DNA of 64,000 bases, taken from NCBI RefSeq assembly GCF_001887355.1, contig NZ_MPIN01000008.1:113935-177934 (forward strand), written 5' to 3'. Positions within the stretch are counted from its first letter, which is position 1, and each line of letters begins with the position of its first letter. The translations under genes were made by a program, and so were the position numbers. Source of the stretch: Cystobacter ferrugineus (GTDB taxonomy: Bacteria > Myxococcota > Myxococcia > Myxococcales > Myxococcaceae). A model generated the notes under the pieces. It had not been told where the DNA came from. It worked only from the letters and a program-made list of their open reading frames with translations, and ran no database searches. Shown here one piece after another: positions 8,232 through 16,541 of the stretch.

Positions 8232-9164
8232 TCACGGGCCCGCGGGTGATGCTCGTGCGGCGGCGAGCACCTGCTCACGGAGCCATCGGTGCGCGGGATC
8301 CTGCTGCCGATGCGGGTGCCAGAGTTGCTGCACGCGCAGTGGCTCGTGAGGAATCTCCACCGGCACCAAGGTGAGCGGAAAGGCCTCGGCGAAGCGGCGC
8401 GCCACCCGCTCTGGCAGCGCGGCGATGAGATCGGTGCTCGCCAGCACCCAGGGCGCCACGAGGTAGTGCGGGGTGAAGAGCACCACGTTGCGGCGGACCT
8501 TCGTCTTGCGCTCGAAGCTTCCCTCGGTACCGCCGCGCGGTGAGACATGGAACTGGGGCAGCGACAGGTCGAGATTCCGAGGCTTGCGCAGGGCGGGATG
8601 GCCCGCGCGCCCCACCAGCATGTAGCGCTCGCGCACCAGCACCTGCCGCTGGAATCCTCGTGGTGCGCGGTCCCCCGGGGCGAGGTCGAAGACGCCGAGG
8701 ACCAGATCCAGCTCGCCGGTCTCCAGCTCGGTGGTGGGGAAGTCGCGAGGGAGCGACTGCACGCGCAATCGCACACCGGGATAATGCGCGAGCCGTGCCG
8801 CGAGCTGTGGAAGCACGAGGAGCTGGGCGTGGTCGCTCGCCGCCAGCACGAAGGTGCGGTGCGCGGTCTCGGGGACGAAGTCCTCGGGCGGTACCAGGGC
8901 TTCCTGGAGCTGCCGCAGCGCGAGCGTGAGCGGCCCGCGCAGGGCTCGCGCTCGCGCGGTGGGCACCATGCCCTGGCGGCCACGCACGAAGAGCGGGTCT
9001 CCGAGCGCGGCGCGCAGTCGTGCCAGTGCGTTGCTGGTGGCCGGCTGCGAGAGCCGTAGACGTGCCGCCGCGCGCCCCACGCTTTGTTCGATGAAGAGCG
9101 CGTCGAGCACGCGGAGCAGGTTCAGATCGAAGGTCGCGAGATTCACCTCGTGAATATCGCTCAT
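8232..9164 (-). CDS. LysR-family transcriptional regulator
   Basis: A 310-aa regulator. An N-terminal winged helix-turn-helix (about 8-66: LNLLRVLDALFIE, SVGRAAARLRLSQPATSNAL) is followed by a LysR substrate-binding domain (about 95-295). The start at 9164 gives the usual family length; longer in-frame starts would read into the divergent gene. The only spacer to the divergent metallo-beta-lactamase-fold gene is 70 bases, so the regulator most likely controls that gene and itself from 9165-9234. The inducer is unknown. Confidence 0.9.
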   Translation of the reverse strand: MSDIHEVNLATFDLNLLRVLDALFIEQSVGRAAARLRLSQPATSNALARLRAALGDPLFVRGRQGMVPTARARALRGPLTLALRQLQEALVPPEDFVPETAHRTFVLAASDHAQLLVLPQLAARLAHYPGVRLRVQSLPRDFPTTELETGELDLVLGVFDLAPGDRAPRGFQRQVLVRERYMLVGRAGHPALRKPRNLDLSLPQFHVSPRGGTEGSFERKTKVRRNVVLFTPHYLVAPWVLASTDLIAALPERVARRFAEAFPLTLVPVEIPHEPLRVQQLWHPHRQQDPAHRWLREQVLAAARASPAGP

Positions 9165-9234
9165 TCCCACATCCAGGAGGCCAATGGAGCGGCGAGAGGG
9201 CATGGTGCGGTCGAACCTCCAGGGGAAGTGCTCC

Positions 9235-10200
9235 ATGAAGAAGCTCATTGGATTGTCCTTGCTGTTCACCGCGTGCGCGTCGCTGCCCCCGGCCGGGCCC
9301 CATGCCTTCGTGCCCCCGCCCACCCCGGCCACGCCGCTTCAAGTGTGCTGGGTGGACACGGGCGGCGTGTCGGTGCCAGGGAGCTACGGCGCGGGCGGCT
9401 CCACCGTGGCCGCCACCTGGGAGGTCACCTCCGCGGCACTCGTCATCCGCCACCCGGAGGGAGATCTCGTGCTCGACACGGGCATCTCCCCCCACGCGAG
9501 CGAAGAACAACGGGAGTTGGGCGCCTGGGGCCGCTTCATCTTCTCCCAGACGGCGGGCCGCAATGCGCCGCGGAGGAACTTGAAGGACGCCCTCTCCGCG
9601 CTCGGGGTGACCCGGCCGAAGGCGCTGCTCCTCTCTCATGTGCACGCGGACCATGCGGGCGGGGTGGCGTCGCTGCCGGACGTGCCGGTGTGGCTGGCCA
9701 CCGAGGAGAAGCAACTCATCGAAGCGGAGCTGGAGCACCCACGCGGGGTCGCGCTCCCCGCGCAGGCCCGGGCTTTGAAGGGCCGCATGGTGCCCATTCC
9801 CTTCACGGCGGAGCCCTACGCGAACTACGACGCCCGCTTCGACGTCTTCGGTGACGGCTCCGTGGTGGTGGTGCCAACCTTCGGGCATACACCGGGCAGC
9901 GTGGCCACGTTCGTGAATGTGGCTCCGGCCCTGCGCTTCGTGCACGTGGGCGACCTCATCAACCTGCGGGAATCCATCGAGCGGAACGTGGGGAAGTCGT
10001 GGCTGATGCGGCAGCTCACCGACGAGGACTCCGCGCGCACCCAGGCGGAGGTGGCGAAGCTGGTACAACTCCACGCGCGGGATCCGGAGTTGCGCATCCT
10101 GCCCGCGCACGATCGCCAGGCCTTCGTGGAGCTCTTCGGCGCCGACGCGGGTGAGGTGCCGCCATGCATCGGCGCGCCGCCAGAGTCCTGGCGGCGTTGA
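9235..10200 (+). CDS. Metallo-beta-lactamase-fold hydrolase, lipoprotein (lactonase-like)
   Basis: A 321-aa protein with a short lipoprotein signal (MKKLIGLSLLFTAC) and a metallo-beta-lactamase fold: SHVHADHAGG (about 134-143) carries the HxHxDH zinc ligands, with later GHTPGS and PAHD pieces giving further ligands. The layout resembles N-acyl homoserine lactone lactonases (AttM/AiiA type), but the export signal is less usual for those, so a general exported lactonase or esterase role is safer. AGGGGA about ten bases upstream supports ATG 9235 over 9184. It is divergent from a LysR regulator. Confidence 0.85.
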   Translation: MKKLIGLSLLFTACASLPPAGPHAFVPPPTPATPLQVCWVDTGGVSVPGSYGAGGSTVAATWEVTSAALVIRHPEGDLVLDTGISPHASEEQRELGAWGRFIFSQTAGRNAPRRNLKDALSALGVTRPKALLLSHVHADHAGGVASLPDVPVWLATEEKQLIEAELEHPRGVALPAQARALKGRMVPIPFTAEPYANYDARFDVFGDGSVVVVPTFGHTPGSVATFVNVAPALRFVHVGDLINLRESIERNVGKSWLMRQLTDEDSARTQAEVAKLVQLHARDPELRILPAHDRQAFVELFGADAGEVPPCIGAPPESWRR

Positions 10201-10328
10201 CTCGCGCGGAAGGTGTCCCACTCACCAGCATGCTCTTTCCCATGGCCGGAACGCGTTCGAGGCGGCGCCGCGAGGTGGCGGCCCATCGACGCAGCCGAAC
10301 GACACCCGCGCCGCCTCCTGAACGAGGC

Positions 10329-11195
10329 TCACGCCGACAGGAAGGTGTCGACGTCCCCGGCGACCTCCACCGGGTACTGGAACAGGAAGGCGTGTGCCGA
10401 GTCCGGGTAGATCTTGATCCTGGCGTTGGGGATGAGCCCGGCCATGAGGTGGCTGAGCCGGGTGGGAATCATGAGGTCATCATCCCCCTGGATGACCAAC
10501 GTGGGCTGCCGGATGGCGGTCAGGCGCTGCAACTGGCCGTGGTCGGGAATGCCCCAGTCCAGGACGGCGTCGTACTGCGCGTCGCGGGCGGCCAGCGAGC
10601 TGGGCTGGTCGCGCTCCACGGAGCGCTGCATGAAGCGGCCGAGGAACTCGACGCCCTTGGCCTGGCTCGTCTGGGTATGGGCGAAGAAGATGTAGAGCAG
10701 ATCCTCGCCACGCGGCTCCGGGCGGCGCGCATGGTCGGCGATGTCCTGCCGCCAGCCGTGCATCCCGGGCGCCCCTTTCGGGCCCGTGCCGGCGAGCACG
10801 AGCCGGCGGACCAGCGCGGGGCGGATCAACGCGATCTCCTGCGCGACGAAGCCGCCGAGCGAGAAGCCGAGCAGGTCGGCCTGCTTCACATTCAAGGCCT
10901 CGAGGAACGCGATCGCGTCGCGCGCCATCTGCGCGACCGTGCTCGGCACGGTTCCATTGGAGAGCCCCACGCCCACGTTGTCGAACAGGATGACCTCACG
11001 CCTGGCGGACAGCGCGTCGACGAGCGCGGGATCCCAGTTGTCGAGGTTGCCGCGGAAGTGCTGCAGCAAGACCAGCGGTGGCACGGAAGGCGAGGCGGCC
11101 CCCAACCGCCGGTAGGCGTAGCGGACTCCGTTCGCCCCCTGGACGAACTGGTTCTTGGCGGTGACAGCGGTGACGGGGGTGGGTTGGGCGGACAT
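10329..11195 (-). CDS. Alpha/beta hydrolase
   Basis: A 288-aa cytoplasmic alpha/beta-fold hydrolase. The oxyanion region is LLQHFRGNLDNWD, the nucleophile elbow is GFSLGG (Ser near 117), the acid lies in the GDDDLMIP region, and the catalytic His is in SAHAFLFQYP. The pattern fits the haloperoxidase/esterase group. GGAGCACACC before ATG 11195 supports this start. The substrate is not determined. The gene stands alone between a convergent lactonase-like gene and a DoxX gene. Confidence 0.85.
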   Translation of the reverse strand: MSAQPTPVTAVTAKNQFVQGANGVRYAYRRLGAASPSVPPLVLLQHFRGNLDNWDPALVDALSARREVILFDNVGVGLSNGTVPSTVAQMARDAIAFLEALNVKQADLLGFSLGGFVAQEIALIRPALVRRLVLAGTGPKGAPGMHGWRQDIADHARRPEPRGEDLLYIFFAHTQTSQAKGVEFLGRFMQRSVERDQPSSLAARDAQYDAVLDWGIPDHGQLQRLTAIRQPTLVIQGDDDLMIPTRLSHLMAGLIPNARIKIYPDSAHAFLFQYPVEVAGDVDTFLSA

Positions 11196-11308
11196 GGTGT
11201 GCTCCTGGCGCCCAATATGACCGGTCGTCTTATTTCGTGTCAACCGCTTCGCGCCATGCGCTCATCGGCCAACCCACCCCTTCGCAAGAGGTGAGCCCCC
11301 CGGAGGTT

Positions 11309-11728
11309 TCAGCCGCGCATGGTGAGCAGGCCCACCAGGGAGACGAGGAAGTAGGGCACCAGGCCCGCGGCGCCCGCGTAGTCCTTGGCCATGCGCTGGC
11401 CGAAGAAGAGGGCCACGAAGGAGAGCCCCGAGAGGGCCGCGCCCCACATGGCCACCCGCCCGCCACCGGACAGGACCAGGAACACGGCCCCGGCCGCGCT
11501 CACCGCGCCGGAGGCCAGTTCCAGCACCGTGAGGGTGGCCAGCAGCAGCGGCACCACGCCGCGCAGGGGGCTCTTGGAGAAGTGTCCGGTGAGCCACCCC
11601 AGGTTTCCCTTCCAGTCGATGACCTTGTCGAGGCCGGACTGGAGGAAGGTGATGGCCAGGAAGAGCGCACACAGGAGCTGGACGAGCCAGAGGGGGAAGA
11701 GGTTCGAGTCGAAAGACGGCATGGGCAC
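11309..11728 (-). CDS. DoxX-like membrane protein
   Basis: A 139-aa integral membrane protein with about four hydrophobic helices: LWLVQLLCALFLAITFLQSG (about 13-32), VVPLLLATLTVLELASGAVS, AAGAVFLVLSGG and a C-terminal YFLVSLVGLL. Length and helix pattern fit the DoxX/SURF4-like family. A second ATG two codons later (11722) is an equally possible start. It lies 113 bases upstream of the alpha/beta hydrolase on the same strand. Function is unknown beyond a membrane redox-associated guess for the family. Confidence 0.7.
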   Translation of the reverse strand: MPMPSFDSNLFPLWLVQLLCALFLAITFLQSGLDKVIDWKGNLGWLTGHFSKSPLRGVVPLLLATLTVLELASGAVSAAGAVFLVLSGGGRVAMWGAALSGLSFVALFFGQRMAKDYAGAAGLVPYFLVSLVGLLTMRG

Positions 11729-12036
11729 GCACTCTACCCCCGTCGGTCAAATTGAAACACTGGGAGTGCATTCACACTGCTCCGCGTGTATCCTCTTCAT
11801 CGCTGGTAGCGTGGCCCCCTGAAACCCGGGGTGTGGGCTCACTGTCTGATTATTGGGCACACTGTCCGAGACTCAGACGATCCGGTGTCGTGCGCGTAAG
11901 TCTTTGCACCAAAAAGCAATTCATCAGGGAATGTCAGGACTCTTTACAAAGAAGTCCCGGACGATGGGTGCAGCCATGTTCCAGGGCTGCTCGGGTATGG
12001 CTGGCCAGGCCCCTGCTTTCCGGTTTGCCCAGGTGT
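11729..12036. other. Gene-free spacer
   Basis: No supportable gene. It lies between the DoxX gene (minus) and the sigma54-like site at 12037, so it should hold the DoxX promoter and any enhancer sites for a sigma54 activator. I see no clear hairpin or repeat. Confidence 0.5.
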
Positions 12037-12052
12037 TGGCCCGGGGGTTGCT
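12037..12052 (+). promoter_or_regulatory. Sigma54-like -24/-12 promoter
   Basis: TGGCCCGGGGGTTGCT matches the sigma54 consensus TGGCACGNNNNTTGCW with one mismatch and has the required ten bases between GG and GC. It lies 83 bases before the ATG of the metallopeptidase gene. A weaker match (TGGCCAGGCCCCTGCT) sits at 12002-12017. Confidence 0.6.
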
Positions 12053-12135
12053 GATGGGAAGGGGTGCGCGGTCGCGGCTGGAGTTCCCCAGGCGGCGGCG
12101 TCCAACCCCTGTCGTCCCTCGAAAAGGAAGCCCCC

Positions 12136-12903
12136 ATGCGTAAGCTTTCCATGGCGTTGCTCGCCGGTGTTGCCCTCGTTGGTTGCGGTGTCGACCCGCA
12201 GGCCGAGCAGCAGGAGATCATCTCCAACCTGCTCGAGGCCGGGTTTCCCGCCAACGACATCATGGTCCACGAGGATGCCGTGTACGTGGGGCTCGACGCG
12301 CACGTGACCCTCGAGGCGTCGCGCGAGATGCTCCAGCCCGGCAAGCAGAGCGCGGAGCAGTACCGGACGACCAATCTCGTCGACACCAGCGCCGTGAAGA
12401 AGATCTGCGTCGTTCCCACCTCCCAGTTCAACAGCTATAGCCAGCTCAGCGCCGGGCTCGATCAGGCCATCGCCAATTACAATGGCCAGAACCTCTCCTT
12501 CACCATGGCGCGCGGCTCGGCCTCCGACTGCGACGCGACCATCAGCGCGAGGACCACGACGGGCACCGGCGGCTCCGCTGGATTCCCCAAGGGCGGCAAG
12601 CCCTACGGAACCATCAACATCGGCACCGGGCTGCAGAGCTACAGCGTTGACGTGAACGAGCACGTCATCACCCACGAACTCGGCCACGCGATTGGTTTCC
12701 GCCACTCGGACTACTACAACCGGTCCATCAGCTGCGGCGGCTCCGCCACCAACGAGGGCGCCTCCAACGTAGGAGCCATCCTCATCCCCGGGACGCCGAG
12801 CACGGCCAAGGTGGGCGGGTCGATCATGAACTCCTGCTTCCGCTCGTCCGAGACCGGCGAGTGGAGCAGCTCCGACATCACCGCGCTGAACTACCTCTAC
12901 TGA
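12136..12903 (+). CDS. M57 dual-action HEIGH metallopeptidase, lipoprotein
   Basis: A 255-aa exported protease. The signal ends in VALVGC (lipoprotein Cys near 17), and the zinc site is HELGHAIGFRH (about 179-189) with a downstream SIMNS Met-turn-like segment. This matches the bacterial M57 HEIGH peptidases common in myxobacteria. AAAAGGAAG eight bases before ATG 12136 supports the start. A sigma54-like promoter lies upstream, hinting at developmental or starvation control. It ends three bases from the convergent cupin gene. Confidence 0.9.
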   Translation: MRKLSMALLAGVALVGCGVDPQAEQQEIISNLLEAGFPANDIMVHEDAVYVGLDAHVTLEASREMLQPGKQSAEQYRTTNLVDTSAVKKICVVPTSQFNSYSQLSAGLDQAIANYNGQNLSFTMARGSASDCDATISARTTTGTGGSAGFPKGGKPYGTINIGTGLQSYSVDVNEHVITHELGHAIGFRHSDYYNRSISCGGSATNEGASNVGAILIPGTPSTAKVGGSIMNSCFRSSETGEWSSSDITALNYLY

Positions 12904-12906
12904 GGG

Positions 12907-13368
12907 TCACTCCTCGAGGGTCGCCAGGAACGGCTCGCCGTGCTCCTGGCACCAGCGCTGGTAGGTCTCCAGCCGGTCCGCGGACGTCACCCGGCGGAGA
13001 ACCTCGCCGTCTTCTCCCAGGTACTCGATGGCGCCGCGCACGGTGATGAGCAGGACCACCGGTTCCTGTCCGGCGGCCCGCCAGCTATCGACATTGCCGG
13101 GAGGCTCGTAGACGTAGGTGCCCGGGCCCACCACCGTCCCCGTGTCGAGGAGCTCGCGGCGGCCCGCGATGTTGAAGGCGTGCACCTCGCCGGTGTGCCG
13201 GTGCCGGGGGATGAGCGTCCCGGGCTCCAACCGGAAGAGGTACGTCCAACCACTGCCCTCCCGGAAGAAGCGCAGCGGCTTGAAGGCGAGCCCCGGAGCA
13301 CCCATGGGAATCCAGGGCATGCGGTCGGCATCGATGGGGTGTGACGCACAGGCGAGGGAAGAAGTCAT
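12907..13368 (-). CDS. Cupin-domain protein
   Basis: A 153-aa single-domain cupin. The metal site is PRHRHTGEVHAF (His56, His58, Glu61 or His63), followed by a Gly-rich second motif ending PPGNVDSW. The shape resembles ChrR-like and 2,4-dihydroxyacetophenone dioxygenase-like cupins. ATG 13368 is preferred to 13389. The gene is divergent from a MocR-type regulator with an 83-base spacer, so regulation by that protein is likely. The substrate is unknown. Confidence 0.8.
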   Translation of the reverse strand: MTSSLACASHPIDADRMPWIPMGAPGLAFKPLRFFREGSGWTYLFRLEPGTLIPRHRHTGEVHAFNIAGRRELLDTGTVVGPGTYVYEPPGNVDSWRAAGQEPVVLLITVRGAIEYLGEDGEVLRRVTSADRLETYQRWCQEHGEPFLATLEE

Positions 13369-13451
13369 GAGGACAGCGTGCCCTCGCATTGGACCGATGG
13401 CGGTGCCAGGATGGCGGAATCTCGTTGGGCCAATCCATGGGAGCCTCGGGC

Positions 13452-14894
13452 ATGGACCTCCACGTCAACCTCCAGAATCGCAGGGACCTGGCGGGGCAGC
13501 TCTACCGTGAGCTGCGCGCGGCCATCCTCGCCGGGCGTCTGCGCCACGGAGAGCGGTTGCCTCCCACCCGGGAGCTCGCCCTGCGCCTGGACGTGTCCCG
13601 CAACACCGTGAGCGCGGCCTACGAGTGGCTCACCGCCGAGGGGCTCCTGGAAGCGCGCACGCGGGCGGGCAGCTTCGTCCGGGGACAGGCATCGCCTCGG
13701 AGCGGACGCGTGGGAAGGAACTCCCAGGTGCCACTGCGCGCCCGGGCCTTCTGGCGTTCGCTGCCCGAGGCCCCCCTGCCCTCCCCTCCCGCCACCTACG
13801 ACTTCGCCGTGGGCATCCCGGATGCCGGGCGCTTTCCCTTCGAGGCGTGGAGACGCCTCCTGGCGCGTCAGCTCCGTGCCGCCGCCCTGCCCGGGGGCTA
13901 TGCCGAGGCGGCGGGACACCAGGGGCTGCGTGAAGCGGTGGCCCGGCACGTCGGCGTCGCGCGCGGTGTGCGCGCGGAGGCGGAGGACATCCTCATCACC
14001 AACGGCGCGCAGCAGGCGCTCGACCTGGTGGGCCGGGTGCTCATCGAACCGGGAGACCGCGTCGCCCTGGAGGAACCGGGCTATCCGCCCGCGCGGCAGG
14101 TGTTCCAAGCGTTGGGAGCGCGTATCGTGCCCGTTCCCGTGGATGAGGAAGGGCTCGACGTGCGGGCCCTGCCGGACACCGCGCGCCTCGTCTACGTCAC
14201 CCCGTCCCATCAGTTCCCGCTGGGCATGCCCATGTCCCCCGCCCGGAGGAGCGCGCTGCTCGACTGGGCGAAGCAGCGGGACGCGGTGGTGATTGAAGAC
14301 GACTACGACAGCGAATTCCGCTTCGGCGGCCGCCCCCTGGAGACGCTGCATGGCATGGACCGTTCCGGCCGTGTCCTCTACGTGGGCTCGTTCTCGAAGG
14401 TCATGCTTCCAACGCTGCGCCTGGGGTTCCTCATCGCGCCTCCGTCGCTCCAACGGGAGCTCCGGTGGGCCCGGCGCGTGATGGACTGGCACGGCCCGCT
14501 TCCCGAACAGGCGGCCCTCGCGCGATTCATCGACAGCGGGCTGCTCGCACGGCACATCCGCAAGATGCGAAGGGAGTACGAGGAGCGGCATGAGCGCGTC
14601 ACCCAGGGACTGACGCGCCATTGCGGCGAGTGGCTCGAGCTCGTGCCGTCCCTCGCGGGCCTGCACCTGAGCGCGACCTTCCGGCGGGGTGGCTTGAAGC
14701 TGGAGCGGGACGCCGTGGCGCGCGCCCGGGCGGCGGACGTCGGACTCGTCACGCTCTCGCGCTACTACAACGGTCCTCGCGCAAGGCCGGGTCTGGTGCT
14801 GGGTTATGGCTCCGTGCCAACCGCGCGCATCGCGGAGGGTCTCCGGCGCCTGGGCGACTGCCTCGCGAACGCGGCGGACGCCAGCGCCCGGTGA
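13452..14894 (+). CDS. MocR/PdxR-type GntR regulator with aminotransferase domain
   Basis: A 480-aa regulator. The N-terminal GntR winged helix (about 10-78, RELALRLDVSRNTVSAAYEWL) is fused to a class I aminotransferase-fold domain (about 115-475). The PLP pocket is visible: TNGAQQALDLV, EDDYDSEFR (Asp for the pyridine nitrogen) and SFSKVMLP with Lys316 as the Schiff-base lysine. GGGAG nine bases before ATG 13452 supports this start; 13437 is an alternative. It is divergent from the cupin gene and probably controls it. The effector is PLP plus an unknown amine or amino acid. Confidence 0.9.
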   Translation: MDLHVNLQNRRDLAGQLYRELRAAILAGRLRHGERLPPTRELALRLDVSRNTVSAAYEWLTAEGLLEARTRAGSFVRGQASPRSGRVGRNSQVPLRARAFWRSLPEAPLPSPPATYDFAVGIPDAGRFPFEAWRRLLARQLRAAALPGGYAEAAGHQGLREAVARHVGVARGVRAEAEDILITNGAQQALDLVGRVLIEPGDRVALEEPGYPPARQVFQALGARIVPVPVDEEGLDVRALPDTARLVYVTPSHQFPLGMPMSPARRSALLDWAKQRDAVVIEDDYDSEFRFGGRPLETLHGMDRSGRVLYVGSFSKVMLPTLRLGFLIAPPSLQRELRWARRVMDWHGPLPEQAALARFIDSGLLARHIRKMRREYEERHERVTQGLTRHCGEWLELVPSLAGLHLSATFRRGGLKLERDAVARARAADVGLVTLSRYYNGPRARPGLVLGYGSVPTARIAEGLRRLGDCLANAADASAR

Positions 14895-14923
14895 CTTCAA
14901 GGAACCAGAGGATGCGCCGTGGC

Positions 14924-15064
14924 TCACAGGCCGCGGTAGGTCCTCGCCGCGGAGTCCATGCGATCGATCTGACCCGTGGTGAACATGTCCATGCAGGCGT
15001 CGTCGCTGTAGTCCATGAAGTGGGTGATGGGGTCCACGCCGCCGCCAGCGCAGGTGTCGCGTGA
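14924..15064 (-). pseudogene. C-terminal remnant of an M43-like metallopeptidase
   Basis: The minus strand reads DTCAGGGVDPITHFMDYSDD, then ACMDMFTTGQIDRMDSAARTYRGL and a stop at 14924. NFMDY..D.CM..FT..Q..RM is the C-terminal signature of myxobacterial pappalysin-type (M43) proteases, and Met of MDY would be the Met-turn. An in-frame stop lies just upstream and no zinc-binding HExxH is present, so only the last 45 codons remain. Confidence 0.75.
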
Positions 15065-15160
15065 TGGTCACCGAACAGCCATGCAACTCAATCAAAAAAC
15101 ACACATCAACAACAAACACATCCATGATTGACTCGAACAACGAACAACAGAGTGCGGCAG

Positions 15161-15250
15161 TTGGATACACGTCTGGCTTAGGATGAACTCCGTTCAGGTG
15201 GAGGCGGACGAGGACGGGCGCGCTGCGTCATCGGAAGAATCGAATCGAGC
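15161..15250. repeat. 90-bp repeated element, copy 1
   Basis: The block starting TTGGATACACGTCTGG and ending GGAAGAATCGAATCGAGC recurs at 21555-21644 in the same orientation with eight mismatches in 90 bases. It has no inverted ends. Each copy lies upstream of a plus-strand gene. The bases 15342-15356 carry a third scrap (CGGAAGAATCGAAC). Confidence 0.85.
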
Positions 15251-15369
15251 CTTCACAGGAGCATGCCAGCGAGGACGATCTCCACGTAGCGCTGCGCGGC
15301 CTCTCTTTGGCCTTTCTGGCTTTTCATGTGATGCTCAATGGGCGGAAGAATCGAACAGGATGGTCAACC

Positions 15370-16518
15370 GTGTCCTTCTATCAGCTTCGGGAAGAAGTCA
15401 TCCCCCTGCTCCTGGCGCTCGCGTCGCCCATGTCTCCGGAGGAGTTGATCCGCTCGGTCGCGCTCAGTTCCGGCCTGCCCGAGTCCCTGCTGCGCGACCG
15501 CTTCGAGGCGATTCGCAAGGCGGGGCTGTTGTCCGCCTCGGAAGACATCTCCCAGCAATCCTCGGTGCTGTTCCTGGACTTCGCGACCCTGGGAAGTCAG
15601 CGGAACATGCTGCGTGATCGGGCTCGGACCGACGCGCTCCTGCGCGCCATCCGGGAGGTGGTCCGGCCCGGAGACACGGTCGTGGACGTGGGCACCGGGA
15701 CGGGAATCCTCGCCATGGCGGCCGCGGCCAGCGGCGCGAAGCGGGTCTTCGCCATCGAGCGCTCCTCCATCGCCAACACGGCGCGCTCGCTCGTCGAGGC
15801 CAACGGCCTGGCGGACAAGATCGAGTTCTTCCAGGGGGACGCGGCGGACTTCGGCGCGGACATCCAGGCGGATGTCATCATCTCGGAGTGGATCGGCCAC
15901 TTCCTCATCGTCGAGAACATGTACCCCGCCTTCACGGCCGTCCGGGATCGCGTGCTCAAGCCGGGAGGGCGGACCATTCCCTCGGGAGGCAAGCTCTTCC
16001 TGGCCCCCATCGAGGACTCCGCCCTGTACCAGTACGACGGCCCCGGCTTCTGGGAGCAGCCCATCGGGGGATTCGACTACTCCCAGCTAAAGGCCCAGGA
16101 GCTGGGCAACCAGAAGATGAAGGTGGACCGGCTCCGGCGCGAGAGCTACCTGGCGGAGCCGGTGCTCCTGCGCCGGATCGACTGCACGACGGAGGCCGTG
16201 AGCGCCTTCTACTTCGAGTCGAGCGTGGAGTTCCGCATCGATCGGGACGCGCAGGTGCACGGCCTCGCGGGCCACTTCGAGTTGGAGCTGGCGCCCGGCG
16301 TCGTCCTCGACACCTCACCGTTCTCCATCCACACGCACTGGCACCAGACCTGGTTCCCGATCGACACGCTCGCCGTGAAGCGAGGAGACCGGCTCCAAGT
16401 GACGTTCTCCTCGTCACCCGGCTCGCACGTGCCGTCGATGAGCCTCACCGTGCGGCGCCTGTCCGCGCAAGGAGCCGAACCCGCGCGGACCTACCAGTAT
16501 GGGACGGGCCTGCTCTGA
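15370..16518 (+). CDS. Protein arginine methyltransferase-like enzyme
   Basis: About 382 aa. An N-terminal winged-helix-like segment (1-60, LREEVIPLLLALASPMSPEE) precedes a PRMT-like core: motif I VVDVGTGTGILAMAAA (about 104-119), the acidic IERS end of the next strand, a double-E-like loop in ISEWIGHFLIVENMYP (about 171-186) and a THWHQTWFPI loop (about 321-330) like the PRMT THW loop, in a C-terminal beta barrel. These together favour PRMT over a small-molecule methyltransferase. The frame is open upstream (TTG 15307, ATG 15331), but AGGA ten bases before GTG 15370 favours GTG. The target protein is unknown. Confidence 0.75.
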   Translation: MSFYQLREEVIPLLLALASPMSPEELIRSVALSSGLPESLLRDRFEAIRKAGLLSASEDISQQSSVLFLDFATLGSQRNMLRDRARTDALLRAIREVVRPGDTVVDVGTGTGILAMAAAASGAKRVFAIERSSIANTARSLVEANGLADKIEFFQGDAADFGADIQADVIISEWIGHFLIVENMYPAFTAVRDRVLKPGGRTIPSGGKLFLAPIEDSALYQYDGPGFWEQPIGGFDYSQLKAQELGNQKMKVDRLRRESYLAEPVLLRRIDCTTEAVSAFYFESSVEFRIDRDAQVHGLAGHFELELAPGVVLDTSPFSIHTHWHQTWFPIDTLAVKRGDRLQVTFSSSPGSHVPSMSLTVRRLSAQGAEPARTYQYGTGLL

Positions 16519-16541
16519 GGCGCGCTCACGGCCCGCTTGAT

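Noticed and set aside
8275-10221. 648-codon minus-strand frame across the lactonase-like and LysR genes
   Set aside because: It spans two divergent genes in wrong frames and has no recognisable domain.
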